A DNA stretch of 64,000 nt, taken from assembly GCF_963583255.1 (NCBI RefSeq), contig NC_084813.1, positions 5,876,001 to 5,940,000 of the forward strand. The letters are read 5' to 3'. Below, piece after piece: positions 41,812-52,641 of the stretch; position 1 is the first letter of the stretch; every line of letters starts with the position of its first letter. Origin of the DNA: Pyrus communis. Taxonomy: Eukaryota > Streptophyta > Magnoliopsida > Rosales > Rosaceae. Under the pieces are notes generated by a model. The model did no database searches. It saw only the letters and a program-made list of their open reading frames with translations, and was not told where the DNA came from. The position numbers and the translations under genes are program-made.

Positions 41812-43140
41812 TTACATCTCCCAAGTAACCAGATAATATTTCTTTAAGAATTTCCCATTGATCGGCAATTTATGAATTAAACCAGTTCGATCCTTGAGGT
41901 GGTATGCCCCATTGCCAAGAACTTTATGGACGATGAATGGGCCTTCCCAATTCGGCGACCATTTCCCGAATCTAGGATCCTTAATCCCTACTAGTAACAC
42001 GGTTTGCCACACTAAATCACATTCACCGAATGTCTTTTGCCTAACTCGTAGATTATAAGCTCGTTCAACAATCTTTTTTTACACCACTAGTAAATTATAG
42101 GCATCAAGCCGAGCTTCCTCCAAATCCTCCAATTCTTGCCCCATAGCCTGACTATACTCGGCACTGAACAAATTGCTTTGTTCAATAACTCAAAACGAGT
42201 TTATGCTTAGCTCAATTGGTAGCATCACATCATGTTCATAAGTTAACACATATGGGGTCATCCCTGTTGTTGATCGGAGTGAAGTTCGATATGCCCATAA
42301 TGCCTTGTTTAACTTTAAATGCCATATACCAGGCTTTTCTTTTATCATTTTGTCAAGGATACCGATTAAAACTTTATTACTTGCTTCGACCTATCCATTT
42401 GCCTGTGGGTAATACGGCGTGGACTATTCGAGCCAAATTTTCAAACTTGTTGTGTATTCTTTAAACCTGTCGGTCATAAAAATCATGTCGTTGTCTGGTA
42501 TAACTGTTTCTAGTACACCGAATCTCGTCACGATGTTTTCTTCTACAAAATTGCAAACCTCTTCAAATATTAACTCGGTGTATGATTTTGCTTCGACCCA
42601 CTTGGTGAAGTAGTCAGTCGCTACAAGTATCTATGCATCTTTTTCCGATCCCGAAGACGGCATAATCTTACCGATTACATCCATGGCGCATCCTCTGAAC
42701 GGTCATGGCTTGGTAACCGAGTAAAGTAATTTGGTCGGGACCTTTTGTATGAGCCCATGGATTTGACATTGTACACAACCTCGCACGTATTCAATGCAAT
42801 CTTTTAACGTACCAGGCCAAAAATAACCGTGTCGGCGAAGCAACTAACATGTTTTGCATTCGGATTAATGAGCCCTGCATATTCCTTCATGTACTTTTGT
42901 AATAGCTTGAGCAGCCTCTTCTGGGCCGAGGCACAATAACAACAGACCATCTTCACATTTTTGGTATAGTTTATTCTGATACATGATGTAATTTGTGGCA
43001 TGTACCTTTGTTTTGCGGTCGTGTTTGCCACTGGGATCATCAAGATACTGCATAATTAATCTTCTCCAGTCGTCTGTTAATGTCTCGACCTTGCAAATAT
43101 CTATAGGATCTTCTTGTTCCAACAATGAAGATAGGGACAT
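41812..43140 (-). pseudogene. Tat integrase, fossil
   Basis: Minus-strand frames: zinc-binding region (HEGICRAH..., then CVQCQIH near 42780-42760), core with MDVIGKIMP, ILVATDYFTKWVEAKSYTE and the VIPDN region (D and D positions recognisable, 42600-42490), then YYPQANGQVEASNKVLI (catalytic Glu region). C terminus: FGKWSPNWEGPFIVHKVLGN (41960-41890), a GPY/F domain, ending KKYYLVTWEM. Several stops and one shift. Confidence 0.85.
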
Positions 43141-43297
43141 AACTCATGTAAAAATTACATGATCGTGTTGGATAACTTGTTAATTAACCAAAGATGGGTG
43201 TAAACATCGCACTACTGGTATGACCTGGCCCAATTCACCCCAGAAGTTGTGCTCTGAAGGCTATTTATGCCAACTCGTCTGCGTCAGTATTTCAAAC

Positions 43298-44900
43298 TCA
43301 TAAGATGTGCTTGAACGTAATGCTTGCAAATGATTCGGCTAAATAGCTGGCAACCATATGATAGGGCGCCAGAGTATAACTCATGCAACAAAAAGTCTCA
43401 TTGAGTTGGTTAATCACAAGTTCTGAATCACCGAAGACAAGCACGCGGGCTGCCTTCAAGTCGTGAAGGACATTAAGGCCAATGACGAGGGCTTCATATT
43501 CGGCCTGATTTTTTTGTACAGTCAAAATCCAACTTAAGAGAAAAATACCATAAGTAATGATTAGAGGACTGGATGACGATTCCAACACCGACCGAGGCCA
43601 AGGTACTAGAGCTATCAAAATACATCATCCAATAATTATCACGTGTTTCCACCATGCCAATTTCGATGTCGTTGCCCCTAAAACCATATAGAGAAAGATG
43701 TTGAGCTAAGAAATCGGCTAACACTTATCCTTTGACAGCTTTTTGGGGGGCATATATTGGAAACAAAATTCGAACAGCGTCATTGTCCATTTCCCAATTT
43801 AGCCTTTTACTATCAACCGAGTGAGCATATAGCGAATAACATCTGTCTGGGCAATGACCTAAGTAACGGAATAGAGCATGTAATGCCTGAGTTTAAAAGT
43901 AGCAAAGAACAAAAGCCAAACAGAGTTTCTCGACGGCTGAATAATTTATCTCAGCTGAGTTAAGATTCCAGCTAAGATAAAAAATGGCATGCTCCCACCC
44001 AGTGTCGTTGTCTTACGCAAGAAAATAGCCAATGCATTCCTCAGCAGCCGAGATATATAACTTAAGAGGTTTACTGCGCCGAGGTGGCACAAGGACAAGT
44101 ATGGTGGTGAAGGAGATCTTGATTTACGTGAAAGTGTCTTGATGTTATTAAAGCCATTCAAATTTGTCAGAATCCTTAAGTTTCAAAGGCGTGGAAAAAA
44201 CCTTCATTTTCCCCGCAGAGTTAGAAATGAAATGGCATAGGAAATTGATTTTGTCGAGTAAGGATTGTAATTGCTTCTTGGTTGTTGGGGGTGGAGCATC
44301 AATGATCGCTCAAGCTTTATTCTCATCTACCTCGATGCCACAATGATGTACAAGGAAACCTAAGAAGTTGTCTGCCGATACACCAAAAGTGCATTTGGCA
44401 GGGTTCATTTTAAGGTTATGTTGGTGTATACGAAGGAAAGCTCGCCAAAGATCCTCTAAATGTGTTCGACAATGCTTTGATTTGACCACAACATCATAGA
44501 TATATACCTCAAGAATGTGCCAATCAAGTCATGAAAAATGGTATTCATAGCGCGTTGATATGTGGCACAGGCATTCTTAAGTCTGAAAGGCATGACGACC
44601 CATTCGTAGGTCTCGAGTGCCCCGGGGCAACGAAAAGTAGTTTTGTGAACATCAGCCTCAGCAATGAAAATCTGGTTATACCTAGCATGGCCATCCATGA
44701 AAGATAACATCTCGTGGTTTGTTGCAGTGTCGATTAGCAAGTTTGAAATTGGCATTGGATATTCGTCTTTAGGGGTTGCCAATTTCAAATTACGAAAATC
44801 AATGCAAATAGGTAAAGCACCATTTTTCTTTAAAAATGGGACAATATTTGCACCATTCAATGTATCGAGCTGTCTGAATTAAACTGGCTTTCAAAAATTA
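43298..44900 (-). pseudogene. Tat reverse transcriptase with two RNase H domains, fossil
   Basis: RT: ICIDFRNLKLATPKDEYPMP, MLSFMDGHARYNQI, FRCPGALETYEWVVMPFRLK. The catalytic box (44493-44504) reads YIYD instead of YIDD and is frame-shifted from the upstream part. First RNase H (about 44200-43800): LKLYISAAEECIGCFLAQD. Second RNase H (43660-43300): YFDSSSTLASVGVGIVIQS, NQAEYEALVIGLNVLHDLKA, VFGDSELVINQL. A dead enzyme; the tandem RNase H arrangement is the lineage marker. Confidence 0.88.
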
Positions 44901-45479
44901 AACGAGTTCATCTTTTATGCCGAGCTGAACTTCGATCGAGAATCATCGAGGAGGTTGGCGGAAAAGATTACAACCAGCCTTGATTCGTAATTTATGCTTG
45001 ACGAGTGTTCGATCCAGACCAGGCATCTCATGGTAACTCCAAGAGAAACAATCTTTAAATTCTTTAAGCAGTTTACAAAGCCCGACTTTCATAGATTAGG
45101 GCAGCAAAGAACTAATATATAAAAGTCGAGGGTCATCGGCCGTTCCAACATTTACTTCATCCAATGGATCTTTAACTTAGGGTTGACTGTCTTCAAGCTC
45201 GGCTGTGCAGCTTGTACTTTATCAAGTAACAAGACTAGACTGTTGTCTTCTTTGGCGAAGAACTCTACTAAGTTCACACCAGAATTCGGTTGCTTGGAAA
45301 TAGTATACCAATGGGCCAGCAGGCGTTCTAGAATGGATGAAATTATGGCCTGGAGTCTATCATGTTTGGTATTAGGCAATAGGATCATCAATTAGGTTAA
45401 CCAAACCAAGTCTTGCCAAATCTTGTTTAACAGTCTCGGTGCTAACCTCGATGGCTTTCTGAACTGAGATCCGCGTCGG

Positions 45480-45900
45480 TCATTCTTCTTCGTTGAAACC
45501 TTGCAGGGTGATGTAGCCAACATAATCATCGTAATAGCGAACGTGAATCATATTAGCTTCAAACGGTTGATTGTCGGCCAAATGTACTACAACCGATTTG
45601 TTGTCCCATAAAATGAGGACTTGATATAATGATGAGGGGATACAACTAGTTTGGTGGATCCAATCACGACCAAGCAATGCATTATACTCAGTTTTTAATC
45701 GACTATAAAAAACGCAGTCATGTGATTTCGACCTACGATAGTCACCTCTAAATGAAGCATTCCCTTAGTCTGAGATTTGTGGCTGACAAAGCTGTTTATG
45801 GTTACCCCTAATGGAATGAGTTCGTCGTTGGAGCGACGTATGCTTTCATGATAGAAATGGGCATGATGTTGACCGTTGCTCCACAATCGATAAAATTTTT
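45480..45900 (-). pseudogene. Tat aspartic protease region, fossil
   Basis: Minus strand: a region matching '(I)D(C/S)GA.VN(I/V)MP' at about 45895-45860 (read as DCGATVNIMP in a frame different from the following one), then LIPLGVTINSFV, LHLEVTIVGRNHMTAFFIVD, a TAG near 45693 (TACAATGCAL region), and LGRDWIHQTSCIPSSLYQVL. The LGRDW..... motif is the conserved end of Gypsy protease. Confidence 0.75.
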
Positions 45901-45944
45901 GGAAATCAAGTATCCTTCAATATAGGTCGTGACACACAACAGCC

Positions 45945-47600
45945 TTAAGTGATAAAGATTAACAGAAAGGGAAACAGTTCGACGATAGTTGCTTTAAGTT
46001 TATCATCTTTGCTTATTTGCTCAATTTCTTTGACGGCCACAAAATCGATTTGCATGGCCTCCTCGACAATCATGTCACCATCTAGGAAATTTGGTTGGGA
46101 TGTGGTTGGCCAAAATTCTACGAGTAAGACATGGACCATACTGATTTATATGTTGTCGATGACCAAATGGCCTATCAGGTCGTGATCTTCGTCCACTAGA
46201 TTTTCGGGCAAGGTGTCTTGCTCATGGGCATTACTCGCTTGGCCATCTTCGACTATGATGAAAACACGTTCATGCTGCATGTTTGTTGGAGTTGTTTTGT
46301 TTTGAATTTCGACAACTGGCTCGCTCAGCGTTGGGACTTGGTCTTGTTCTTGGAAAGCCTTACGAGTTCACTCCTGATGTGCGATGCAGACGTCTCTTGT
46401 GTCCAAGTAAACATCTAAATGCACCACAGGCTCTTTTTCATTGGTCATAAGGCCGAAGAGAGAAACGGTTGAGAAAACTTCAAAATGGTACCGCATATAT
46501 TGGAGATCCTCAAGAGAGAAAGAAAGATTGGCAGTATCAATATCAGTATATGGTTTTACCTCAAAGCCGAGAACTCGAGCCTTGTGTACATGTTGAAACC
46601 TGGCCTTCATTCCTGAATCTGACCACTTTTGGATGTTCTGTTCGACATCAGGGCTTGTTAATGTCAGGTCAGGAGACTTTAGGCATGCTTTTGGCATGCC
46701 ATACAAGTCATTAGCCGAATGCTTTTTGTGAAACTCCCGTATGTATTCCAAAGCTTCGCCGAGAAACGGCAAGTGGCGATTTCGTCTGACTTTAATTAAT
46801 GGCTCTTGTGGGGGCAGCGAAGGAAGTTTACTTTCGGCTTCCTTTCGAAAGTTCTCGAGGCAAGCTTTCATCTCCCCAAGTCAAAGAAGGAGTTTGATTC
46901 GCTTCTCAAACTCTTCAATTGTGGTTTCAAAATCGTGATCGATTACCTTCTTTCCTTAAAGCAGCTCAGTCATGATTGTCAGAGGTTGTCAGTCTTCTTC
47001 GTTACCCACTATTTCTTTCGGCCGCCATTGGGTAGCTAGGGTAGCATAAGTTACTTGTCGGCAAGCCATACAGTTTATTCTCTGGCAACGGCGTTTATGC
47101 GATTTGGACAATGCGGTATATGCACCGATAGGGAAGATGTAGCTATACCAACGCTAATCGTGTCATTCAGGTGTCTTGAAAGTTCGCAGGTGAACTTGAG
47201 CTACCAAAGTTGCGCGCATAATAATCTTCATTGTCAAATGGCTTGTCGAAATCAATTCGTCATCTAGTCGAAAACAGCTTGTTATTCTATGTTTGAGGGC
47301 CAAACCTATTGAAAACTTTCTGGCATTAGCTTGCACCGAGCATTTTTTTAGATGTTGCCGCAACTACAGGCCCCAATTGTGGTGTTTCCGCCAATGGTTA
47401 TTCCTTCGACTCAGTTATGATAACATTTTATTTGCACCGACTACATAAAACCATCGGCCTGTTAGTTTCCTCTGTGCTGGAGTCTAACATTGACTCGGCA
47501 TAAGCTAGGTTTGAAAAGTATTTGGGTGGCTCGTCCAAAGATAGATCAACTTTTAATTATGGCCAAGAATTCTGTTTAGGGATGTACTGCGTCGGGATGA
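45945..47600 (-). pseudogene. Tat gag-pro spacer region, fossil
   Basis: Lys/Glu-rich frames, the longest being 46871-46368 (167 codons; EALEYIREFHKKHSA, KARFQHVHKARVLGFEVKP, LEDLQYMRYHFEVFSTVSLF). Such long, domain-less spacers between gag and protease are common in Tat elements. I know no function for it. Confidence 0.6.
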
Positions 47601-48880
47601 ATTCGGCTTTCCCTTTTCTCTTGTCCTTAGGTAGATAAACATCTACATGCTTACTGTTATCAAAGGGAAATGATCGGCGTCAACAACCATGGGAGGTTTT
47701 TCAAGAAACTTGAGTTTGCCATTATCAATCCAGCTTTGGATGGCGTCACGAAATATGACACAATTATTTGTCGTATACTTGTTTGAGTTGTGGTATTTGC
47801 AATACGTCTTTCCTTTCAAATCTTTGGCCTTGGGAATATTATACTCGGCACCAGTTTCTTGCCGACTTAAACCTCATAAGATATTCCATTGGTGACTTGC
47901 CGGATGATTGAGCCATCCTGGCCAAAGAAGAGATTGACATTTCCATTCCTGGCCGATATAATTGCTCATGAAATTTCTCGACTAATTCATCCCAGCTTTG
48001 GATGGAGTTGGGTGGGAAGTGGATGTACCATGCGAACACTGAGCCGGTTAACGAGAAATTGAATAGTCCTAGTTAATGAAAATCACTGTTAACGTCTCCA
48101 TATTGAGCGATGAATCGAGCCCCGTGTTCTAATGAGGATAAGGATGATTCTATAACAAAAAGGCTAAAGTCTAGAATCTTGAATCCCTTATGATACTTGA
48201 ATCTTTCTACAAATGATGGACATAGGTGAATGAATTTTTGAAACTTCGGCCCCTTTTGTAAGGCCGAATCAATTATTTTTTGGACTTCAACCATGTCAAC
48301 AAACGCCGTTTATGCCCCTCAGTCGGTTCTAACCGATCTGCTGCTTGGTTTGCCATTTTTTTCTAAGTCAACCATTTTGAGCTGAGCAAATCCTATCTTA
48401 GCCTGTATTGCTGGCAAGGGATTACTCTTTAGAAAAAGAGGTTGTCTGGGTCGATCGACGGGTCCAATTTTGTAGACTTTATTAACCAGAACTTCGAGTA
48501 ATCTGTTGTGCACAACGCTATTATCACACATCTCTTCAAGTATGTTTTTTATCTCTCAGCTGAACATTTGCTCAAACTGCCGGGATTGTTCTTCAAATCG
48601 TCGCCAGAGAAAAGATGGATCGGAGGCCTTATCATCATCGTCATAATCCTCCACTAGTCCTTCAACAAAAACACCTTTTGTCATTTTGGTGGAGATTTAT
48701 GCATCACGAGCCTGACCGCCGAGATTAATTTCCTTTTCTCGGCATGTTGTACTTGTGGCTTCAAGTGTTACAGTAACAGGGGGATTCTATGCCTGTGACA
48801 AGCCATCTTTTCTTGGGCTTTAGACTGTACGTGGAAGATTAGTCGTTGACTTACCCATGATTGTTTTCTTTTTTACTGAC
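47601..48880 (-). pseudogene. Tat gag, fossil
   Basis: The retrotrans_gag core is 48039-47839: FAWYIHFPPNSIQSWDELVE, FHEQLYRPGMEMSISSLARM, YLMRFKSARNWCRV. Upstream frames 48531-48073 give the N terminus and a stretch read as FIHLCPSFVERFKYHKGFK. Downstream a YCKYHNSNKYTTNNCVIFR knuckle-like motif (47790-47730) is followed by IQSWIDNGKLKFLEKP. At least four interruptions. Confidence 0.8.
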
Positions 48881-48918
48881 CGTGTTTCAATGGTCATGAA
48901 CTTCCTAGCTTTAGCACC

Positions 48919-48938
48919 GAGTCCCACCGGGAGTGCCA
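48919..48938 (-). other. putative primer-binding site of the Tat element
   Basis: Minus strand TGGCACTCCCGGTGGGACTC, four bases inside the 5' LTR end. It starts with the obligatory TGG, complementary to a tRNA CCA end, and is GC-rich. The exact tRNA (Arg type suspected) was not established. Confidence 0.55.
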
Positions 48939-48942
48939 AAAA

Positions 48943-50093
48943 TGTTGACCCTAAAAACTACCAAGCTTACATGGTGCACAAGCCGAGTAACTAATAAGCT
49001 AACTACGTGCTTCAGCTGTATGTGGGGGCGTGCCAACTCGTCGGCCGAGTTCGGCTAGGGAGTAAAATATGTTAATGTGGCGTTGGGCGTGTTGCTGACT
49101 TCTTGATCTTGCGACTGCGGACGAGGAAGGAACATGTCTCGGCCTTCGGGTTCTAGAGCTTAAAGACAAGGTTGCTAGTTTCTTCAAAGTTCACAAATCG
49201 CCAGCGTCATGTTCTGTCTCAGTAATTATATTCATGAGAGTATAAGTACGCCGAACTGGTACCAGATTGTACGGACACAAATACTCGAAAGAGATAAATG
49301 TCTTGATTGTAAATGTGGTTCAGCCGTCGGAATGCTGAACTTTAAAATGTACTTGTGAATATCCAATCATAAAATAAAAAACTTAGCTTTCAAAGTGCCA
49401 AGTCCAATAACCTAGTAACACCTCACTTCACCAAGAAGGCTAATGAAATGACCTCTACCAACAAGGACTCGGAAATCCTTATTGACCGAAACTTGGAAAT
49501 AACCAATCAGTCTCGAAGCAATGTTGTCTATCCAAACTGAAGGTGCTCCTCAATCGGCTGATTCTATGGCTCCAGTGTTGTTTATCCAAACTAAAGATGT
49601 CGCCGGTTGCTTTCACAGTGTTGCTTATCCAAACTAAAGATGTGTTGGCTGGAAGAAAAGGGGAAAGGAAAAAATCTCAGGGTTGTTGAGAAGCTTTGCG
49701 CATGGCAATTTGTGTGTTGATTTGAACGAACTTTGAATGATGCACTCCCCTCTCTATTTATAGCAGCGAACCCCCTTATGGCCGAACTAGAGATTCACTT
49801 GGATTAGAATTCCTCAACCCAATCTGATCAGGTTTCGGCCAATCCTAACCCTTATAGGATTTTGAACCAAGCTCTTTGACGAACAAGATTCATCCTCTAA
49901 TTCTAAGCATCCTCAGCTTTAAGACTCCTTGTTGCACTAGGGTTCAACTACCTCACCCTTATCTAAACCAATCCTCTCCGTAATAGGATTCGGTCGACCT
50001 TGACTGGAAGGCCCATGACAAGATTCTAGATGAATGTTACTGGACCGAAAACGATTCTAAGCTTGGCCCAAAATATTATTTTGGGCCCAAACA
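48943..50093 (-). repeat. 5' LTR of the Tat element, 1151 bp
   Basis: Minus strand starts TGTTTGGGCCCAAAATAATA (contains a 9-bp GGGCCCAAA palindrome-like start) and ends TAGTTTTTAGGGTCAACA, i.e. TG...CA. TATAAATAGAG (minus strand, about 49752-49763) is a good TATA box. Length is normal for Tat elements. Only one copy is in the window. Confidence 0.75.
49520..49645 (-). repeat. three ~45-55 bp direct repeats in the Tat LTR
   Basis: TGTTGT(C/T)TATCCAAACT(G/A)AAG occurs at about 49523 and 49577, and again at about 49619 as TGTTGCTTATCCAAACTAAAG, separated by variable 20-35 base spacers. On the minus strand they lie just downstream of the TATA box. Confidence 0.85.
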
Positions 50094-50414
50094 AATGTTG
50101 TGACATTAATTTAGTTTGAAGGCTCGTTCAGATTCTATTCAATATCTCCTGATAATTTGATGGTTCCTTGTAAGTTGGTGTTTTAATTTGGTAGTTGGGT
50201 TGGCACTTAGTATTCATTTATTTACTATGCTCTAAGGTTGCTGGCTAGGGTTTCTAAATTATACTCGGAACATCGGTCAAGGTTGCACTCCAGATTTCTG
50301 CAGTAAAGATACTTGTTTATGCCTTTATGGTGTCAAAGTTTGGTGTTGTGATGTTTACTTAAACCACGTTTTTGGTGTTGTGAATGTTGGCTTTGTACTG
50401 CTGTAGGGCGTCAC
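50094..50414 (+). other. intergenic, right flank of the Tat element
   Basis: The 5-bp flank that should have been duplicated is AATGT. No feature was recognised; a possible splice-acceptor-like TGCTGTAG at 50399-50406 precedes the small ORF. Confidence 0.35.
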
Positions 50415-50684
50415 GTGACTGCATCTTCCCCGTACCTGCACCATGTTCCAAAGGGTGCACAGCTCGGCCATGCCGACACAATAGTTTGTAAATGTTGTCG
50501 TAAAGAGGGTGGCTATTCTGATGACGATGACTGGGTTGAATACGCTGTTATGAGTCTTTGTCGAACTTGTGGTATGTATGGCGACCGCAGGACTGAAGGT
50601 TGCCCCGATCGCCGGAGAAACAAGGAACAAATTGAGTTGATAGTGATCGAGTTTATTTCTGATAGTCCAATTACCAACTGTTAA
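50415..50684 (+). CDS. small hypothetical ORF with paired cysteines (doubtful)
   Basis: 89 codons (MTASSPYLHHVPKG...). It has VCKCCRKEGGY and a SLCRTCGMYG segment (CxxC-like pairs) and an acidic YSDDDDW stretch between. It resembles no family I recognise. The GC content is somewhat higher than around it. It could be an exon of a broken gene separated from its 5' part by the Tat insertion, or chance. No upstream promoter was seen. Confidence 0.2.
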   Translation: MTASSPYLHHVPKGAQLGHADTIVCKCCRKEGGYSDDDDWVEYAVMSLCRTCGMYGDRRTEGCPDRRRNKEQIELIVIEFISDSPITNC

Positions 50685-51853
50685 TTTCTCCTGCATATTT
50701 AACAGTATTTTTAGCCTTCTCCTGCATACAGAAGCACTTAGAATTCTCATCGAGCAGAGCCCAACACCACATATTAAGTTAGATACTTCACATGTCTGCG
50801 TAAAAAAATTTCTCTTATTGGTCTGAAAATGGTACCTTTGCCCGGACTATACACGAAACCGCTCACTTGGCTAAAATTTATCATATTTCTGATCTCTAAT
50901 GTCTAATTTTTGGTTATCCATTTCTTTATCCTATGCCTAAATCTATTGGAATTTAAAAGTTCCTCACCCAAACATACATTGAATATTTGGAATGGTGTTC
51001 GTTGAGAAAGTTCAAATGCTATTTGGTTCACCGTTTTATGGATTATGGATTGGAGTGCTATTGTTACAAAGTGAAATATCGTTGTACATGGGAGACATTT
51101 GTTATTCAAACTTTGAAGCACGTGAGGCGAAATCTTGTCTTAAGTAATATCAATTACTTCTTTTTTTTTTTGGGAAAACATAATATCAAATGCTAGACTC
51201 GATCTCAAGGTTAGGTTTTTCCAACTCTTATTTGTACGCATTTAGCATTGTGTTTACTTGAGAGTTTATACACGACAGAGCTACCCCACATGTTTAGGGT
51301 AGGCTCTAGCTTATACAGCCACAAGTTATTATTTAATATATATTTAGTGCATGATGATTAATATAAAAAAATTACTTTTATGCTAAAAGTAATAGATGAG
51401 TTTTTCAAAAAAAAAAAGTAATAGATGAGTGCTCTCTCTCTCTTTCACATATTTTTTAAAGAAAAAGACCATTTTCACTGTTCAGAAAATATTCCAAATC
51501 TGAGGGCAAAGCAACACAATTCAAATTGATTTGATATTCTTTATTGAAAGTAGTAGTATGACAGCAATTTGCACTAAGATGGAAGATGAATCCAAAAGTC
51601 GAAAAGATTCGGTTAGACCATCAATTATCGGAGAAAATTTTCATTATACTCACAACATAAATGATACATCATATTTTATTATATAAGTAGAATTTTGTTT
51701 ATTTTTTTAAATTAATTTTTTAACACACGTATCTCATCTCACTTGTATAATGATACATAGTCTACCATTTCATGTTTTGGGTACACAGAAAAATCTTTCT
51801 AATTTTTGCATGCAAATTTTCTCCTATAACAATCATCCAAGAGGGAAAGAATG
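50685..51853 (+). other. intergenic, no gene recognised
   Basis: AT-rich DNA with short poly-T and CT runs (51430-51444 is CTCTCTCTCTC). No coding or terminal-repeat structure was identified. Confidence 0.4.
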
Positions 51854-51995
51854 AGTGTGCTATCCACACTTTTTTTTTTATTTCATACACACCTTCTTAA
51901 TTTACGGTCCTTGGATCGACTAAATTAAAGAATATCAAATTATATAAATTAATAAGGGTATGTGAGAAGTAAAAATAGTGTATTGATAGCTTACC
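51854..51995. mobile_element. MITE-like element, ~142 bp
   Basis: Left AGTGTGCTATCCACACTTTT and right end (reverse complement AGGTAAGCTATCAATACACT) pair, with TTTCATACACACC/TTCTCACATACCC further in. The centre (GGTCCTTGGATCGACTAAAT) resembles GGCTGTTGGATTGAATGAAT in the element at 63602-63745, so both belong to one family. Confidence 0.6.
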
Positions 51996-52641
51996 TTTAA
52001 GAATAATCTCAAAATATCAAGATAATATTCTAAGGATCAAACTCTGCAGTGGAAAGAATTGAATATTAAACAGTTTATTCTTATAAAAAATATATAAAAA
52101 AAAGAGAGATAATTTTTATTAATATCTTGTTTTTTAGTCTGACGCTATATTTAACATTTCATTAAATTAATTTTAATTTAGTATATTACAAGACAGTTTT
52201 AACTTAATTCGAAATAATCCGACGTAACGAAGACATACGCATCTAAGTGTGTAATCGATCCAAGGCTCCAAGCCAAATACCGAAATTTTATGTCATATCG
52301 TCGGCGTATAGCTGATTCACCACAAAGGGCACAACATGCGGGACAAAGTATATGACGTGAACAAAATGCAAAGTACAATAATTTAGTCTTAAACGGGAAT
52401 ACAAGGGGCAGCCCCGCCGTCGGCCACCTGCCCTCTGGTCTATGGTTCTGTCCCATCACTTTGACACTCGTTTCCCGAATGCCCATGTGATTACAGCCAC
52501 TCCATAAACTCCAAACTGGGAGTTTGGTCGCGCTGACAGCTCTCTCTCAACCGCTTCCAATCACACACTGCAACGACGTATTTTCCCACATTTCTATTGC
52601 CCTTCCTTTCTCTCTGATCCCATTGTATCAGCGATCAGAAG
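51996..52641 (+). promoter_or_regulatory. upstream region of the NFD4-like gene
   Basis: AT-rich up to about 52200, then of more balanced composition. No clear TATA box. The last 100 bases are a CT-rich leader (CTTCCTTTCTCTCTGATCCC) before the start codon at 52642. The frame 52486-52199 (-) has no known domain. Confidence 0.35.

Larger units (their letters stand above)
38288..50093 (-). mobile_element. Ty3/Gypsy Tat-lineage element with antisense PMD gene, 3' end missing
   Basis: Minus-strand order: 5' LTR (48943-50093), primer-binding site, gag, a long gag-pro spacer, protease, RT, RNase H, a second (archaeal-like) RNase H, integrase; then, in the opposite orientation, the PMD gene. Two RNase H regions are diagnostic for the Tat lineage, and extra antisense ORFs between integrase and 3' LTR have been described in that lineage. 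Most domains contain stops and shifts. The 3' LTR was not found, so the left boundary is arbitrary (start of the PMD frame) and no target duplication can be tested. Confidence 0.82.
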
